A stretch of 64,000 nucleotides of DNA from Cellulomonas sp. KRMCY2 (lineage in GTDB: Bacteria > Actinomycetota > Actinomycetes > Actinomycetales > Cellulomonadaceae). The translations under genes and the position numbers were made by a program. The notes below the pieces were generated by a model. The model did no database searches. It worked only from the letters and a program-made list of their open reading frames with translations, and was not told the DNA's origin. The DNA is taken from positions 248,001 to 312,000 of the forward strand of contig NZ_JAGF01000001.1 of assembly GCF_000526515.1 (NCBI RefSeq), given 5' to 3'. Shown here one piece after another: positions 8,157 through 16,731 of the stretch. Positions within the stretch are counted from its first letter, which is position 1; the number at the start of each line of letters is the position of its first letter.

Positions 8157-9491
8157 TCAGGCGGCCTTGGGGACCTTCCGGGCGGTCTTCGCGGTCTCTT
8201 CCCGGATGGTCTTGCTGATCGCCTTGACCATCAGCGCCCTCGTTGGCCGCGACCCGTTGTCCTCGAGGTACCGCTCGGCGCGAGCGTCGACCTGCAGGGC
8301 GATCCGCATCGCTGCCTTCGCCGTGGTGATCCCTTCCCTTGTTGCCCAGGCACCCAGCGCCTCGGACCATCCGTCGATGATCTGCTCGGCGAGCGGTTCG
8401 ACCCACACCCGGCGGGCGAGGGTCGCCTTGACCTTCGCGGCCATTGCCGCCCGAACCTCGGCTGTCCTGTTCGGACCGGTGCGCCACTCCGCGGACCAGT
8501 CCGTCTGTCCGCGCTGCTCGGTCTGGCCGAGGCCCATCGGGTGGTGGTTCGGCCACATCGCCCACGCGGCTTCGACGGTCAGAGTGGAGAGCTCGGGGGC
8601 AACTGCCGGGCCGGGCTGGGCCGCCGACGTCCGGAAGCGCAGGTCCGCGGTGATCCCGACGCCGTCGACCAGGTCAGGCATGAACCGGTAGAACATCCCT
8701 GGCAGGACGCCCGGATCGCCGGGGTACTGGGCTTCCCTTCCCCTGAGGGCCACCCTCATCCGCTTGCGGGTCGTCGTGTGGTAGATATGCCACGCCTGCC
8801 ACCGGGAAGAGTCGCGCCGGCCGTTGTTGGCCCGGATGGCCATCTGGATCCGCTCCGCGGACTTCGGGCTGATTTCCGCTTCGACGACGACCTCCTGCCC
8901 GCCCGGCAGGACGACGCCCAGGTCTGGCTGGTGGGCGAGGGTCTGCCGCCGCCCCCCGGTGAGCCGGACCCACAGGTCCATGCTCATCACATCCCGGGTG
9001 ACCACGGCCGTCCAGTACGGCTCGCTGGACGGGGTGAACGTCGACTCCCGCTCCGAGGCGATGATCTGCCGTTCCCAGGCGATCTGCGCGCCGTACATGC
9101 GGTACCAGATCGCCAAGTCGACCATTGCGAGGCTGTGGTCGAGGGTCCCACCCTTCGGCGGGCCGGTCATCAAGCCGAGCTGGACGACCGCCCCGGACCC
9201 GGCAACCTCCACCGGTCCCAGGTGCGCCCGTGCCCGGCCGGTCAGGCCGTACACGATGGTCGGTGACGGCACCGGCAGCGCCGACCCCTCGACCGTCAGC
9301 CGGGGCACCGCGGGGTATTTCCGGATCACCCCGGCCCGGCCCATGACCCCGAGGCGCTTCGCGACGTGCGGCCCAGATGCGGCCGTCCACGCGACGATCT
9401 GGTGGGCGCGCGCATGCCCGGCGTTGAGGAGGAAGGCCATGATCGCCACGTCGAGAGCGATCGGGCAGTAGGGGGGCGGCTTGGTTGACAT
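8157..9491 (-). CDS. Replication-relaxation-like protein
   Basis: A 444-residue protein. It has an N-terminal winged HTH (AHQIVAWTAASGPHVAKRLG, then a wing near VYGLTGRARAHLG) and the block LDHSLAMVDLAIWY. The segment PDLGVVLPGGQEVVVEAEIS resembles a PD-(D/E)XK-like core, as in the replication-relaxation family (Pfam Replic_Relax) of actinobacterial plasmids and integrative elements. The ATG at 9491 follows GGAGGT. A GTCTAGAC site lies 42 bases upstream. It is thought to assist transfer or replication at an origin; the long non-coding stretch upstream may hold that origin. Confidence 0.68.
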   Translation of the reverse strand: MSTKPPPYCPIALDVAIMAFLLNAGHARAHQIVAWTAASGPHVAKRLGVMGRAGVIRKYPAVPRLTVEGSALPVPSPTIVYGLTGRARAHLGPVEVAGSGAVVQLGLMTGPPKGGTLDHSLAMVDLAIWYRMYGAQIAWERQIIASERESTFTPSSEPYWTAVVTRDVMSMDLWVRLTGGRRQTLAHQPDLGVVLPGGQEVVVEAEISPKSAERIQMAIRANNGRRDSSRWQAWHIYHTTTRKRMRVALRGREAQYPGDPGVLPGMFYRFMPDLVDGVGITADLRFRTSAAQPGPAVAPELSTLTVEAAWAMWPNHHPMGLGQTEQRGQTDWSAEWRTGPNRTAEVRAAMAAKVKATLARRVWVEPLAEQIIDGWSEALGAWATREGITTAKAAMRIALQVDARAERYLEDNGSRPTRALMVKAISKTIREETAKTARKVPKAA

Positions 9492-9532
9492 GGTCACTAC
9501 CTCCGAGCTTGAACCACGTCGGCGTGCCCGGC

Positions 9533-9540
9533 GTCTAGAC
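9533..9540. promoter_or_regulatory. GTCTAGAC operator-like site
   Basis: A perfect palindrome 42 bases upstream of the start at 9491 (minus strand). Confidence 0.55.
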
Positions 9541-10893
9541 ACGAATCTACGTGGTCGCGACCACCGCCGAAAGGGCAACTGCGGCGCCAACCTCAACATT
9601 TCGTAGCCCCCGCCTGGTGCCAGACCTTCGTCCCAGCATCCTGACCTGCGCGAACACCCGATTTGTCCCCCATGCGGCCTCGTCCCGCACACCCCCTTTA
9701 TTGGTGGTTAGGGGCGGGGATGTCTGGACCGTGCTGGGTGGTGGCGTCTTGGTGGTGTTGACGTGGGGGGTGACCTTCGGCCTCGGTCAGTGCGATCTGT
9801 CTCTCTGTCCCGGTCCGTGCTTCCCGAACGTGCTGTGCCGCACTGTGCTGTCCGGCTGGTCGGTCCGGGTCGGTCGCCCACGGCGGGACCACTGCCGTCG
9901 CTGCGCTCCGTCACTGGCCGCAGCCGTGGGCTCCCTTCTGCTGGGTGGTCCGGTCGCCGACGGTCGAACCACTGGCCCTCGCTGCGCTCGGTCCACTGGC
10001 CGCGCCCGCCAGCTCCCTACTTGGGGGTGGTCGGGTTGGGCGGTAGATAGCGCTGGCTGGGGTAGAGCAACAGTCCGTAACCGTGGCTGGGGTGACCGCT
10101 GTCGTGCCGTCACGGAGCGGACCAGTTTGGTCGGTCCGGTCGGGGGCGCACACGGTCGTGGCCGGGCCGGACGGGGCGGTGACCCGAGGGTGGGTGCGCT
10201 GTGGCCGGCCGAGTGCGATTCGGTGCGTTCACGCATGGCTGAGCCACGCGACGGGGTTGGCATTGCGCGCCGCACTACCCGCCCTACCGAAGCGGCAGCA
10301 CACGTCACCGCGAAGAACCAGCCATGTGGTTGCGACCCACCCTCTACGAGCAGGGCAGACGACCGGGGGCACGCGCCCCGGCGCGTAGCCAACGGGCGAC
10401 GCCCGCGACCGCACCAAGAAGACCAAGGAGGGTGGGCCACAGCACGGGGTCACTCGGCCTACGAGCGAGATGAGCGCGAACGACTGGCCCCCCAGGGGCC
10501 AGATCGGGCGAGCGAAACTCGCGCTGGTGACCACCCTTAGCCTTGGCCGGGACCACACCAATGCGGCGACAGCTTCGCGCGGGGTGGGCTGGTCAGCTGC
10601 CGAAGGACCAAGAGAGCACGGGGTGGTGGATGGGTTCGTTGCGCTGCGTCCGATCCGGTCACCGGCGGGCAGCACCCGATGAGGTACTTGGTCTTCCGCC
10701 GAAGAACGAGAACCGGAACGGGAGGTGGGCACCCTCCCGGCGGCGGCGGTTCGGGCCGTTCCGATCCGCGGCGAACCACGGTTCGGTGGGGCTGGGGGGC
10801 CACCGGTGGGCGGGGGTTGTCCACCCTGCCGCTCCCGCTCGCCGTGCGCTCCGATCCCCGGCCGGGGCGGGGCCGGCGGCAACCCCCTCGGAA
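9541..10893. other. 1.35-kb stretch without a convincing gene (candidate origin region)
   Basis: Open frames here run on both strands and all six overlap, with no start signals, domain motifs or family features, so I do not call genes. The stretch contains an imperfect 67-bp direct repeat (see 9871-10018). It lies between the replication-relaxation-like gene and a small HTH gene, where an oriT or replication origin would be expected. Confidence 0.5.
9871..10018. repeat. Imperfect 67-bp direct repeat
   Basis: Copies at about 9871-9937 and 9951-10018 share CGGTCGCC, then ACCACTG, CGCTGCGCTC, ACTGGCCGC and a closing CTCCCT at matching spacing, giving a period near 80 bp. Both are non-coding. 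Confidence 0.6.
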
Positions 10894-10932
10894 ACCCTGT
10901 CGATGGTGCCAACGACAGGGTATCGTCTAGAC
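10894..10932 (+). promoter_or_regulatory. Operator-promoter of the small HTH gene
   Basis: Inverted repeat ACCCTGTCG / CGACAGGGT (9-base arms, 10-base spacer, 10894-10921). TATCGT (10921-10926) lies 6 bases before the ATG as a leaderless -10, and the palindrome GTCTAGAC (10925-10932) directly touches the ATG at 10933. Binding of either site would block the promoter. Confidence 0.65.
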
Positions 10933-11301
10933 ATGGACCTTGACACCAGCGCGACCACCCCCGCCTCCGACCCCACCTCCGAGCAGGCCAGAGCTGACCT
11001 CCGGGAGCCCTTTGCCCGGCTGGTCACCGTCGCCGACCTCGCCGGACGCTTCGGGTGCGCGCAGTCGACCATTAGGGCCGCCACACGTGGGCCTAGGCCG
11101 TGGGTGCCCGCCCCCGACTACATCGCCGGGAGGACCGGTTTTTGGCTCCCTGAGGCGGTCGCTGGGATCGTGCGCCCCCGGCCTGGTCGCCCCCGGCGGG
11201 TCGTCGTCGAGGCTGTCGAGGCCGACCAGCCCGCCAAGGTCATCCCCGAAGCTGTGGCTCCGATGTCCGCGCTCGCGGGGGCCTTCGCCGGCCGGTCTTA
11301 G
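10933..11301 (+). CDS. Small HTH DNA-binding protein
   Basis: A 122-residue protein with an N-terminal HTH (VTVADLAGRFGCAQSTIRAA), followed by a wing-like segment (WVPAPDYIAGRTGFWLPEA) and a C-terminal tail. This matches the fold of excisionase/MerR-like small regulators. Transcription appears leaderless: the ATG directly follows GTCTAGAC. It is probably an autoregulated control protein of the element. The GAACC repeat array starts 100 bases downstream. Confidence 0.75.
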   Translation: MDLDTSATTPASDPTSEQARADLREPFARLVTVADLAGRFGCAQSTIRAATRGPRPWVPAPDYIAGRTGFWLPEAVAGIVRPRPGRPRRVVVEAVEADQPAKVIPEAVAPMSALAGAFAGRS

Positions 11302-11401
11302 GCCGGATGCCCACCACCGTCGGGGACACCGAAACGGTCCTCGGCGGTGGTGGGGCGGGGTCGCAGGTTGGTCCGTGGTTCGTGCCGCCCCTGTTCGCCG
11401 C

Positions 11402-11660
11402 GAACCGCCCCGCTGAACCGCCACCCCGGTTCGCACCGAGCTGCCCCACGAACCGGGGTGGTTCGCAGTGAACCACCCCACAGAGCTGCCCCGCTGCCCC
11501 ACGAACCGGTCCATGAACCGCCCCGCTGAACCGGTCCTGGTTCGCGGTGAACCGGTCCGGCCGAACCACCTGAACCGCCCTGGTGGTTCGCAGTGAACCG
11601 GTCTGGTCGAACCGCGCCGCTGAACCGCGAACCGGTCCGCGAACCGCCCCGGCCGAACCG
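11402..11660. repeat. GAACC/GGTTC short-repeat array
   Basis: Within about 260 bases there are some 16 GAACC pentamers, mostly in the contexts TGAACCGCC and CGAACCGGTCC, plus four inverted GGTTC copies. Spacing is often 9-14 bases. The stretch 11302-11669 has no gene. Such a dense array is unlike the surrounding DNA and could be a protein-loading site, for example an origin, transfer or recognition sequence. Confidence 0.75.
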
Positions 11661-11669
11661 GGCACAGCA

Positions 11670-11700
11670 ACGGCCCCCCACCGGGAAGGTGAGGGGCCGT
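11670..11700. terminator. Stem-loop after the excisionase-like gene
   Basis: ACGGCCCC and GGGGCCGT pair across a 15-base loop that can itself pair (CCACC/GGTGA). It lies 18 bases beyond the stop of the minus-strand gene ending at 11718. Confidence 0.6.
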
Positions 11701-11717
11701 GTGCGTACCAGTGGGGG

Positions 11718-11996
11718 TCACTCGGGAGCGTCCTCCGGCGTCGGCGGCTTCCGCTCCGGCCGGTACCCCGGCCCGAAGTTGGGGTTGCCCAGGGGGCGGG
11801 GAACGGCCTCGATTCCCTCGAGGTCGGAGGTGAGCCAGACCCACCTGCCGGCGAGCTTCGTCGGCTTGGGCACGTAGGGGCGCTCGTGGGAGAGGTGCTG
11901 GTAGAGGGTCCGCCGCGAGATCCCCAACCGCGCGGCGAGGGTGGCGGCGTCGGTGTAGGCGCTCGGCGGCGGCGAGGTCGGTGCTGGTTCGCTCAT
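11718..11996 (-). CDS. Excisionase-like HTH protein
   Basis: A 92-residue protein with the HTH YTDAATLAARLGISRRTLYQ and a short wing (KLAGRWVWLTSDLEGIEAV), as in AlpA/Xis-type proteins. The ATG at 11996 is leaderless: TAGACT lies 6 bases before it. It is divergent from the DUF2637 gene, with the shared control region 11997-12098 carrying a GTCTAGAC site. It could be the excision or transfer regulator of the element. Confidence 0.75.
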   Translation of the reverse strand: MSEPAPTSPPPSAYTDAATLAARLGISRRTLYQHLSHERPYVPKPTKLAGRWVWLTSDLEGIEAVPRPLGNPNFGPGYRPERKPPTPEDAPE

Positions 11997-12052
11997 GGCC
12001 CAAGTCTACGTGCATCTACAGACGCATTGGCGTAGAAGTTGTCTGGAGTACC

Positions 12053-12060
12053 GTCTAGAC
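12053..12060. promoter_or_regulatory. GTCTAGAC operator-like site
   Basis: Sits in the divergent region between the genes starting at 11996 (minus) and 12099 (plus). It overlaps a TAGACT -10-like sequence for the plus gene. Confidence 0.55.
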
Positions 12061-12098
12061 TAGGGCTACTGCACCAGCGAACGACACTTAGGGGCGAC

Positions 12099-13088
12099 GT
12101 GACCAGCACCGCCCGGCCCGCCTGGGGGATCAACCCCGAGGCCCCCGCCTACCGGCTCGTTGTCGTCGCGCTGGTCGCAAGCCTGTTCGCCTCGGCGTTC
12201 GCTCTCTCGGCCTCCGCGCTGGTCGACGTCGCCGGCTGGGCGAACGTCCACCCCGGCCTCGAGTGGCTCATGGCCGTGACAGTCGACGCAGGCATCCTCA
12301 TCGGGACCGCGATGGCCCTGCACGAGCGGCAGCGCGGGACCGTCGGCCGGGTCCGTGCCCTGTGGGTCGCCGTCGCCAGCCTGACCCTGATCTCCGCCGT
12401 CCTGAACGCCGCGCACGCCCTTGACGGCCCCGCTGCGGGCTGGCAGGAGATCGTCGGCGCTGCCTACGCCGCGATCCCCCCGCTTCTCGTGTGGTGGGCC
12501 ACGCACCTGCTCGCGTGGGTCGCGACGTCGACGCCTGCCGAGATCGCCGCCCAGGAAGCCGCCCACGCCGCAGCCGTTGAAGCCCAGCACGTCGAGCACG
12601 CCCACCGGGCGAAGGAACGCCGTGCTGCGGACCGCTCCCGCGCCGCCCAGGAACGCCAGGACGTCGCTGCCGGGCAGATCGACGCCGCCCGTCGGGCCGC
12701 CCAGGTGGCCGCCGAGGTCGCCCGCCTCGAAGCCGAAACCGTTGCCGCTCGGGGCCTCGCTCGCCTCGAAGCCGAAGCGAAGGTCGCCGGCCGCCGCACC
12801 GCCGCCGAGGCAGCCCTCCGCGAGGCTGGCGTGGCAGTGGATGCCCCCGCGCAGGCCACCACAGCCCGCCCGGCCACCCCTGCCGCCCCCGTTCTCCCTC
12901 TGGTGGCTCGCACCCCTGTGGTCGCCCCGGTCGCCGTAGGGGCTTCTGCCGAAGAGGCCGCGGTTGCTGAGCTCCGTGCCGAGGGCCTGTCCGAGCGGGC
13001 GATCGCCGAGCGTCTCGGGCTCGGGAAGTCACGGGTCCACAGGATCCTCGCCGACCGCACCGCTACGGGGGAGGTCGCCGCCGCCTGA
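12099..13088 (+). CDS. DUF2637-type membrane protein with C-terminal HTH
   Basis: A 329-residue protein. The N-terminal about 160 residues hold four hydrophobic segments (LVVVALVASLFASAFALSAS, LEWLMAVTVDAGILIGTAM, then VRALWVAVASLTLISAVLNA, and IPPLLVWWATHLLAWV), the DUF2637 pattern common in Streptomyces-type conjugative elements. A long Ala/Glu/Arg coiled-coil-like middle follows, then a C-terminal HTH (LSERAIAERLGLGKSRVHRI). The GTG at 12099 follows AGGGG. It is probably an inner-membrane protein of the transfer or spread functions. Confidence 0.82.
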   Translation: MTSTARPAWGINPEAPAYRLVVVALVASLFASAFALSASALVDVAGWANVHPGLEWLMAVTVDAGILIGTAMALHERQRGTVGRVRALWVAVASLTLISAVLNAAHALDGPAAGWQEIVGAAYAAIPPLLVWWATHLLAWVATSTPAEIAAQEAAHAAAVEAQHVEHAHRAKERRAADRSRAAQERQDVAAGQIDAARRAAQVAAEVARLEAETVAARGLARLEAEAKVAGRRTAAEAALREAGVAVDAPAQATTARPATPAAPVLPLVARTPVVAPVAVGASAEEAAVAELRAEGLSERAIAERLGLGKSRVHRILADRTATGEVAAA

Positions 13089-13124
13089 ACCGCTTCACCG
13101 CCCCACCCACCACCCTGGGGGCAC

Positions 13125-13145
13125 GTCTAGACATCAACGTACGAT
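13125..13145 (+). promoter_or_regulatory. GTCTAGAC site and -10 box of the pseudopilin gene
   Basis: GTCTAGAC at 13125-13132 lies 7 bases before TACGAT (13140-13145), a good actinobacterial -10. The same spacing is seen at 3129. Confidence 0.6.
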
Positions 13146-13171
13146 CGGTCCTCAAAGGTGGGAGAAGCATC

Positions 13172-15781
13172 ATGATCAGCAAGATTCGCACCGGCCTCCG
13201 CAGCCGCTACCGCGCCGAACCCCGCGACGGGGGAAACTCGCTCGTTGAGCTCCTCGTCGCGATGGGTCTGGCGGTGCTCCTCGGCGCAATCGGCGTGGGG
13301 GCGATGAACCTCATCAACCGGACGATGGTCGAGCACACGGAACGGGTCGAGCAGTGGGCCGGCCTGCGGAACGCATCCGGTCAGCTCACCCGCGACGTCG
13401 ACGAGGCCGTCAGCATCCGGATTGCTGAACCTCAGAGGCTGACGGTCGCAGTGGTCAGGCTCGGGGTCTGCAACCTCCGCGAGTACGTCGCCGACCCGGT
13501 CGCTGGCACCCTGACCGTCGCCACGGTCTTCTTCGCGCAGGAAGCGTGCGAGGGGCCCTCTGAGCGCTCCGAGAAGGTCCTCGTCTCCGCCCGGTACACC
13601 CAGACGGCAACGTTCTCCTACCTGGCGGAAACGCTCCGGACGATCGATCTTCCGATCACGGATTTCCGGGCTATCGCACTCGTCCGATGGTCGCTGGTCG
13701 CCGACCCGTACTCGACCCGGACCGACGCCCTTCCTCTCGAAATGTCCACCGCTGCGGCCTTCGACGGGGTCGGGGAGACACCCGGGACCGACGAGCCGTT
13801 CGTTCACGCCACCGCACCTCTGCTTGAGATCGTCACGGTCGTGCCCGGCCGGGACCACCCGGTCCTGAGGTGGACCGACTTGTCACCGACCGCCACGACC
13901 ATGTGGACGGTCTACCGCGCGATGCAGCCTGAAGTTGCTGGCGACTTGGCGATCCCCGCGTGGACTCCGATCGCCCCGTGGACTCCGATCATGAACGTCC
14001 CCAAGGACCCCAACTCCGACATCTACACCTGGACGGACCTCGGAGTCCCGGACGGGTACGTCGCGATCTATCTCGTGGCGGTGCGGACGATCCACAACCA
14101 GTCGGGTCCGGAGTCGAACGTAGTCGTGGCCGGCAAGCGCCCCGCCGCACCGACCACAGTGACCGCAACCGGTGCACCCACAACGATCGCCGTGACCTGG
14201 TCGGATGTGATCGGTGCGACCTCCTACGACGTCTACCGCGACGACGCCCTCGTTGCGACCCTCGGTGACGTCCTGACCTGGACGGACCCCCTGACGTACG
14301 GGCACTCCCACACCTACCGGGTGGTGGCTGTCAACCGGTTCGAGCAGAAGCTGAGCACCGGTAGCGAAGACGGTCGCATCCCGATCGGCTCAGGGGTCAC
14401 CGCGGCGTCCACGTTCGTTGGTGGGGCCCGTATCCTGTCCGCCGCGATGGTCTCCGCGGGGGCGTTCACCGCACCAGCCGCACTCACCCTGACTGCGACC
14501 CCGAACGACTCCTGGCAGAACGTCGTGACCCGCACGTACGCCCCATGGGTTGGTGCCGGGCCAACCTCGAAGGCTGGTGTCAGCCGGGATCGCGGGTGGG
14601 TCACCGAGGGCCGAACCCTCGCGGGGACGTTCAGCGCCCTGTGGGGTGAGACGGCTGCGGCCACCCAGACGCACACGTCACGCCCCGGTGGCCGGTACGC
14701 CTACTACCAGGCGCAGGCATGCAACGCGTCGGGCTGCTCACCGTGGTCTGGTACGTCGTTCGCCCTGCAACGCCCAGCGACCCCCACGTGCACTACTGGG
14801 GCGATCAGCACCCGCGGGATGACCGTGACCGTCAACCCCGCCGCCACTGACGCGGGCACGAACGCGTTCTCGACCACTGGTGGGGTGGGTGCACCGACCG
14901 GTACCGGGGTTCAGGCGGCGGCGCCGTTCGTCATCGACCAGCTCACCCACGGGACCGGGAACACGTTCACGGTCAAGACCGAGAACACGACCGGGTGGTC
15001 CGACCCGGCCACGTGCGCAGGCACAACCCTGACCTTGGGGGTTGGAATCACCTCGGCGTCCTCAACGACCCGGTCGATCACCGCGTCCATGGCTACCGCG
15101 AATGGGAACGCGTCATCCCTGACCCTCGAGTTCGTCCGGTCCGACGCCAACGTCACAACCTCCACGTGGGACCCACTCACGCACGGAACCGACTTCCTGG
15201 TGACCGCCCGCAACTCTGACGGGTGGAACGACGTGGCCGTGCAGATTTCAGCGTCCACGCAGACCTTGACGGCGGCGGCACCCAGCTGCTCGCTCTCTGG
15301 CGGCGGGGAAGCACCGGGTGGCTGGGCCACGATCAACGCCTCCGGTGGCACCGGGGACTACGAATACTCCCCCGCCCACTACCGCACCGGCCTGAACGCC
15401 GGTACGTACACCGGGTCGGCGCGGACCCGGAACACTGACGGTTGGAACACCGTCTACTCCGGCTGGGTGGGCTGCGGGTCCGTGACTGTCACCCCACCGC
15501 CACCCCCGGTGATCCCGGCCGGGTACACGACCACGTTCCCCTCCGGATGCACCGGCGGCGGAACGGTCAGCCCCGGCTCCCTGGAAGGCACGTGGCTGAG
15601 CAACTTCTCCGCGAACTACTTCAAGCCGTCACCGTTCATCCTCAACTACAAGGTCAACTCCTACGACGGTGACGGCAAGCCGATCAGCGCCTCCTGGGGG
15701 ATCAACGCTGAGAAGAAGGTAGACAGCCAGCCCGACTGGACTGGCGGGATCTGGACGTGCGAGGGGCAGGTCGGAGTCTGA
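13172..15781 (+). CDS. Pseudopilin-like surface protein with Fn3-like domains
   Basis: An 869-residue protein. The N-terminus is a class III (type IV pilin) signal: a basic leader, then GGNSLVELLVAMG with the predicted cut after Gly21 and the conserved Glu at +5, and a hydrophobic helix. After a PilW-like pilin region come at least two fibronectin-III-like modules (for example VTWSDVIGATSYDVYRDD) and Thr/Gly-rich beta domains. The ATG at 13172 follows GGTGGGAGAAG. It would be exported to the cell surface, perhaps as a recipient-contact adhesin. The matching prepilin peptidase is not in the window. Confidence 0.78.
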   Translation: MISKIRTGLRSRYRAEPRDGGNSLVELLVAMGLAVLLGAIGVGAMNLINRTMVEHTERVEQWAGLRNASGQLTRDVDEAVSIRIAEPQRLTVAVVRLGVCNLREYVADPVAGTLTVATVFFAQEACEGPSERSEKVLVSARYTQTATFSYLAETLRTIDLPITDFRAIALVRWSLVADPYSTRTDALPLEMSTAAAFDGVGETPGTDEPFVHATAPLLEIVTVVPGRDHPVLRWTDLSPTATTMWTVYRAMQPEVAGDLAIPAWTPIAPWTPIMNVPKDPNSDIYTWTDLGVPDGYVAIYLVAVRTIHNQSGPESNVVVAGKRPAAPTTVTATGAPTTIAVTWSDVIGATSYDVYRDDALVATLGDVLTWTDPLTYGHSHTYRVVAVNRFEQKLSTGSEDGRIPIGSGVTAASTFVGGARILSAAMVSAGAFTAPAALTLTATPNDSWQNVVTRTYAPWVGAGPTSKAGVSRDRGWVTEGRTLAGTFSALWGETAAATQTHTSRPGGRYAYYQAQACNASGCSPWSGTSFALQRPATPTCTTGAISTRGMTVTVNPAATDAGTNAFSTTGGVGAPTGTGVQAAAPFVIDQLTHGTGNTFTVKTENTTGWSDPATCAGTTLTLGVGITSASSTTRSITASMATANGNASSLTLEFVRSDANVTTSTWDPLTHGTDFLVTARNSDGWNDVAVQISASTQTLTAAAPSCSLSGGGEAPGGWATINASGGTGDYEYSPAHYRTGLNAGTYTGSARTRNTDGWNTVYSGWVGCGSVTVTPPPPPVIPAGYTTTFPSGCTGGGTVSPGSLEGTWLSNFSANYFKPSPFILNYKVNSYDGDGKPISASWGINAEKKVDSQPDWTGGIWTCEGQVGV

Positions 15782-15793
15782 CCCGCCCATAGA

Positions 15794-15825
15794 GAAGGCC
15801 CCGGAGCACACGCTCCGGGGCCTTC
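15794..15825. terminator. Bidirectional terminator
   Basis: A 14-base stem (GAAGGCCCCGGAGC / GCTCCGGGGCCTTC) with a 4-base loop, between the convergent genes ending at 15781 (plus) and 15836 (minus). Confidence 0.8.
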
Positions 15826-15835
15826 CCTATGTCGC

Positions 15836-16471
15836 TCAGCTGGCGAGGACCACGATCTCGTAGATCGCCGGGTCGGGCTGCGCGTCGATGCGGGCCTGTG
15901 CGATGGCAGTGGCGCCCTCGATGGTGTCCGCGTTGCCCCCTGGGGCGCGCAGCTCGGTCGCGCTCGTGACGACCGCATACAGAACCTTCTCGATGGTTCC
16001 GTCCTGCCCGTACTGACCACCGGCCACGACGAACACCAGGCGCTTGCCCGCTTCTGCGGCCCGCTCGCCGGTGCCCAAGAGGGAGGCCGTCCGCGCCTCC
16101 CGGGTGGCGTCGTCCGGAGCAGCTGTTGCTCCATAGCCACTCGCCGCTGCCTCGTCGAGGATGACCTGCGGGGCCGGTGCGGCCGGGTCGATGACGACCA
16201 GCTCACCAGTGGCCGTGGTGTAGACGCCCAGGCCGGCTGCCTCAGCTGCGGCGACCTCAGCGTCGGTGATGACCGCGCCGACAGCCGGTGCGGCAACGAC
16301 CGGCACCTCGGGGGCGACGGTCGCCTCGACGGGGGCCGGCTCGAGGGCGGTCGCCTCGGCGCGCGGGGTGGGTGCCTCGGCCTCGGTCGGCGAGCACCCG
16401 GTCAGGGCGAGCGCGAGGCCGGCACCGAGCGCGAGAGCTGCGGCGAACCGTGCGGTGCGGCTGGTGTTCAT
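15836..16471 (-). CDS. Secreted lipoprotein, unknown function
   Basis: A 211-residue lipoprotein: basic start, hydrophobic stretch and lipobox LTGC at about residue 26, then an Ala/Pro/Glu-rich linker and a C-terminal domain of about 150 residues with no recognised family. The ATG at 16471 follows GGGAGAA. It shares a mirrored promoter region with the two-HTH protein at 16732, so both are likely controlled by the same DNA-binding protein. It could be an entry-exclusion or surface protein of the element, but this is inference. Confidence 0.75.
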   Translation of the reverse strand: MNTSRTARFAAALALGAGLALALTGCSPTEAEAPTPRAEATALEPAPVEATVAPEVPVVAAPAVGAVITDAEVAAAEAAGLGVYTTATGELVVIDPAAPAPQVILDEAAASGYGATAAPDDATREARTASLLGTGERAAEAGKRLVFVVAGGQYGQDGTIEKVLYAVVTSATELRAPGGNADTIEGATAIAQARIDAQPDPAIYEIVVLAS

Positions 16472-16523
16472 GGCGTTCTCCCTGTCTTGTGAGCCGAACA
16501 TGTGTTCGACCTTCTACTACTAT

Positions 16524-16724
16524 CGTACGCGTACGCCCATACGGTTACCAGACCTAGAACCGTGCGGCCGATGTTTGGACAGTCCGCGTGCTCAGAAGGC
16601 CCCCGGAGCGCCCCACGGCCCTCTCATCGGCATCCCAGCCGCACGCAGTGAGCCCCCTCGCCCCCGCCGCCCGCCGCCGCGCCGGTTACAGGTCTGGTAA
16701 CCCGTCCGGGCGTACGCGTACGAT
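16524..16724. promoter_or_regulatory. Mirrored divergent promoter pair
   Basis: The sequence around 16524-16554 and its reverse complement at 16691-16722 share GGTCTGGTAACC and CGTACGCGTACG at the same distance, each followed by TACGAT as a -10. The left copy drives the lipoprotein gene (minus) and the right copy drives the gene at 16732 (plus). Identical architecture implies joint control by one regulator. Confidence 0.75.
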
Positions 16725-16731
16725 GGTGCTC

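Noticed and set aside
8157-9491. Relaxase (TraA/MobA) call for the replication-relaxation-like gene
   Set aside because: No HUH triad or catalytic Tyr motif is visible; the layout fits the Replic_Relax family better.
9551-10540. 329-codon open frame on the plus strand in the non-coding region
   Set aside because: Composition follows GC-rich low-complexity DNA, other frames are equally open, and there is no start signal or domain.
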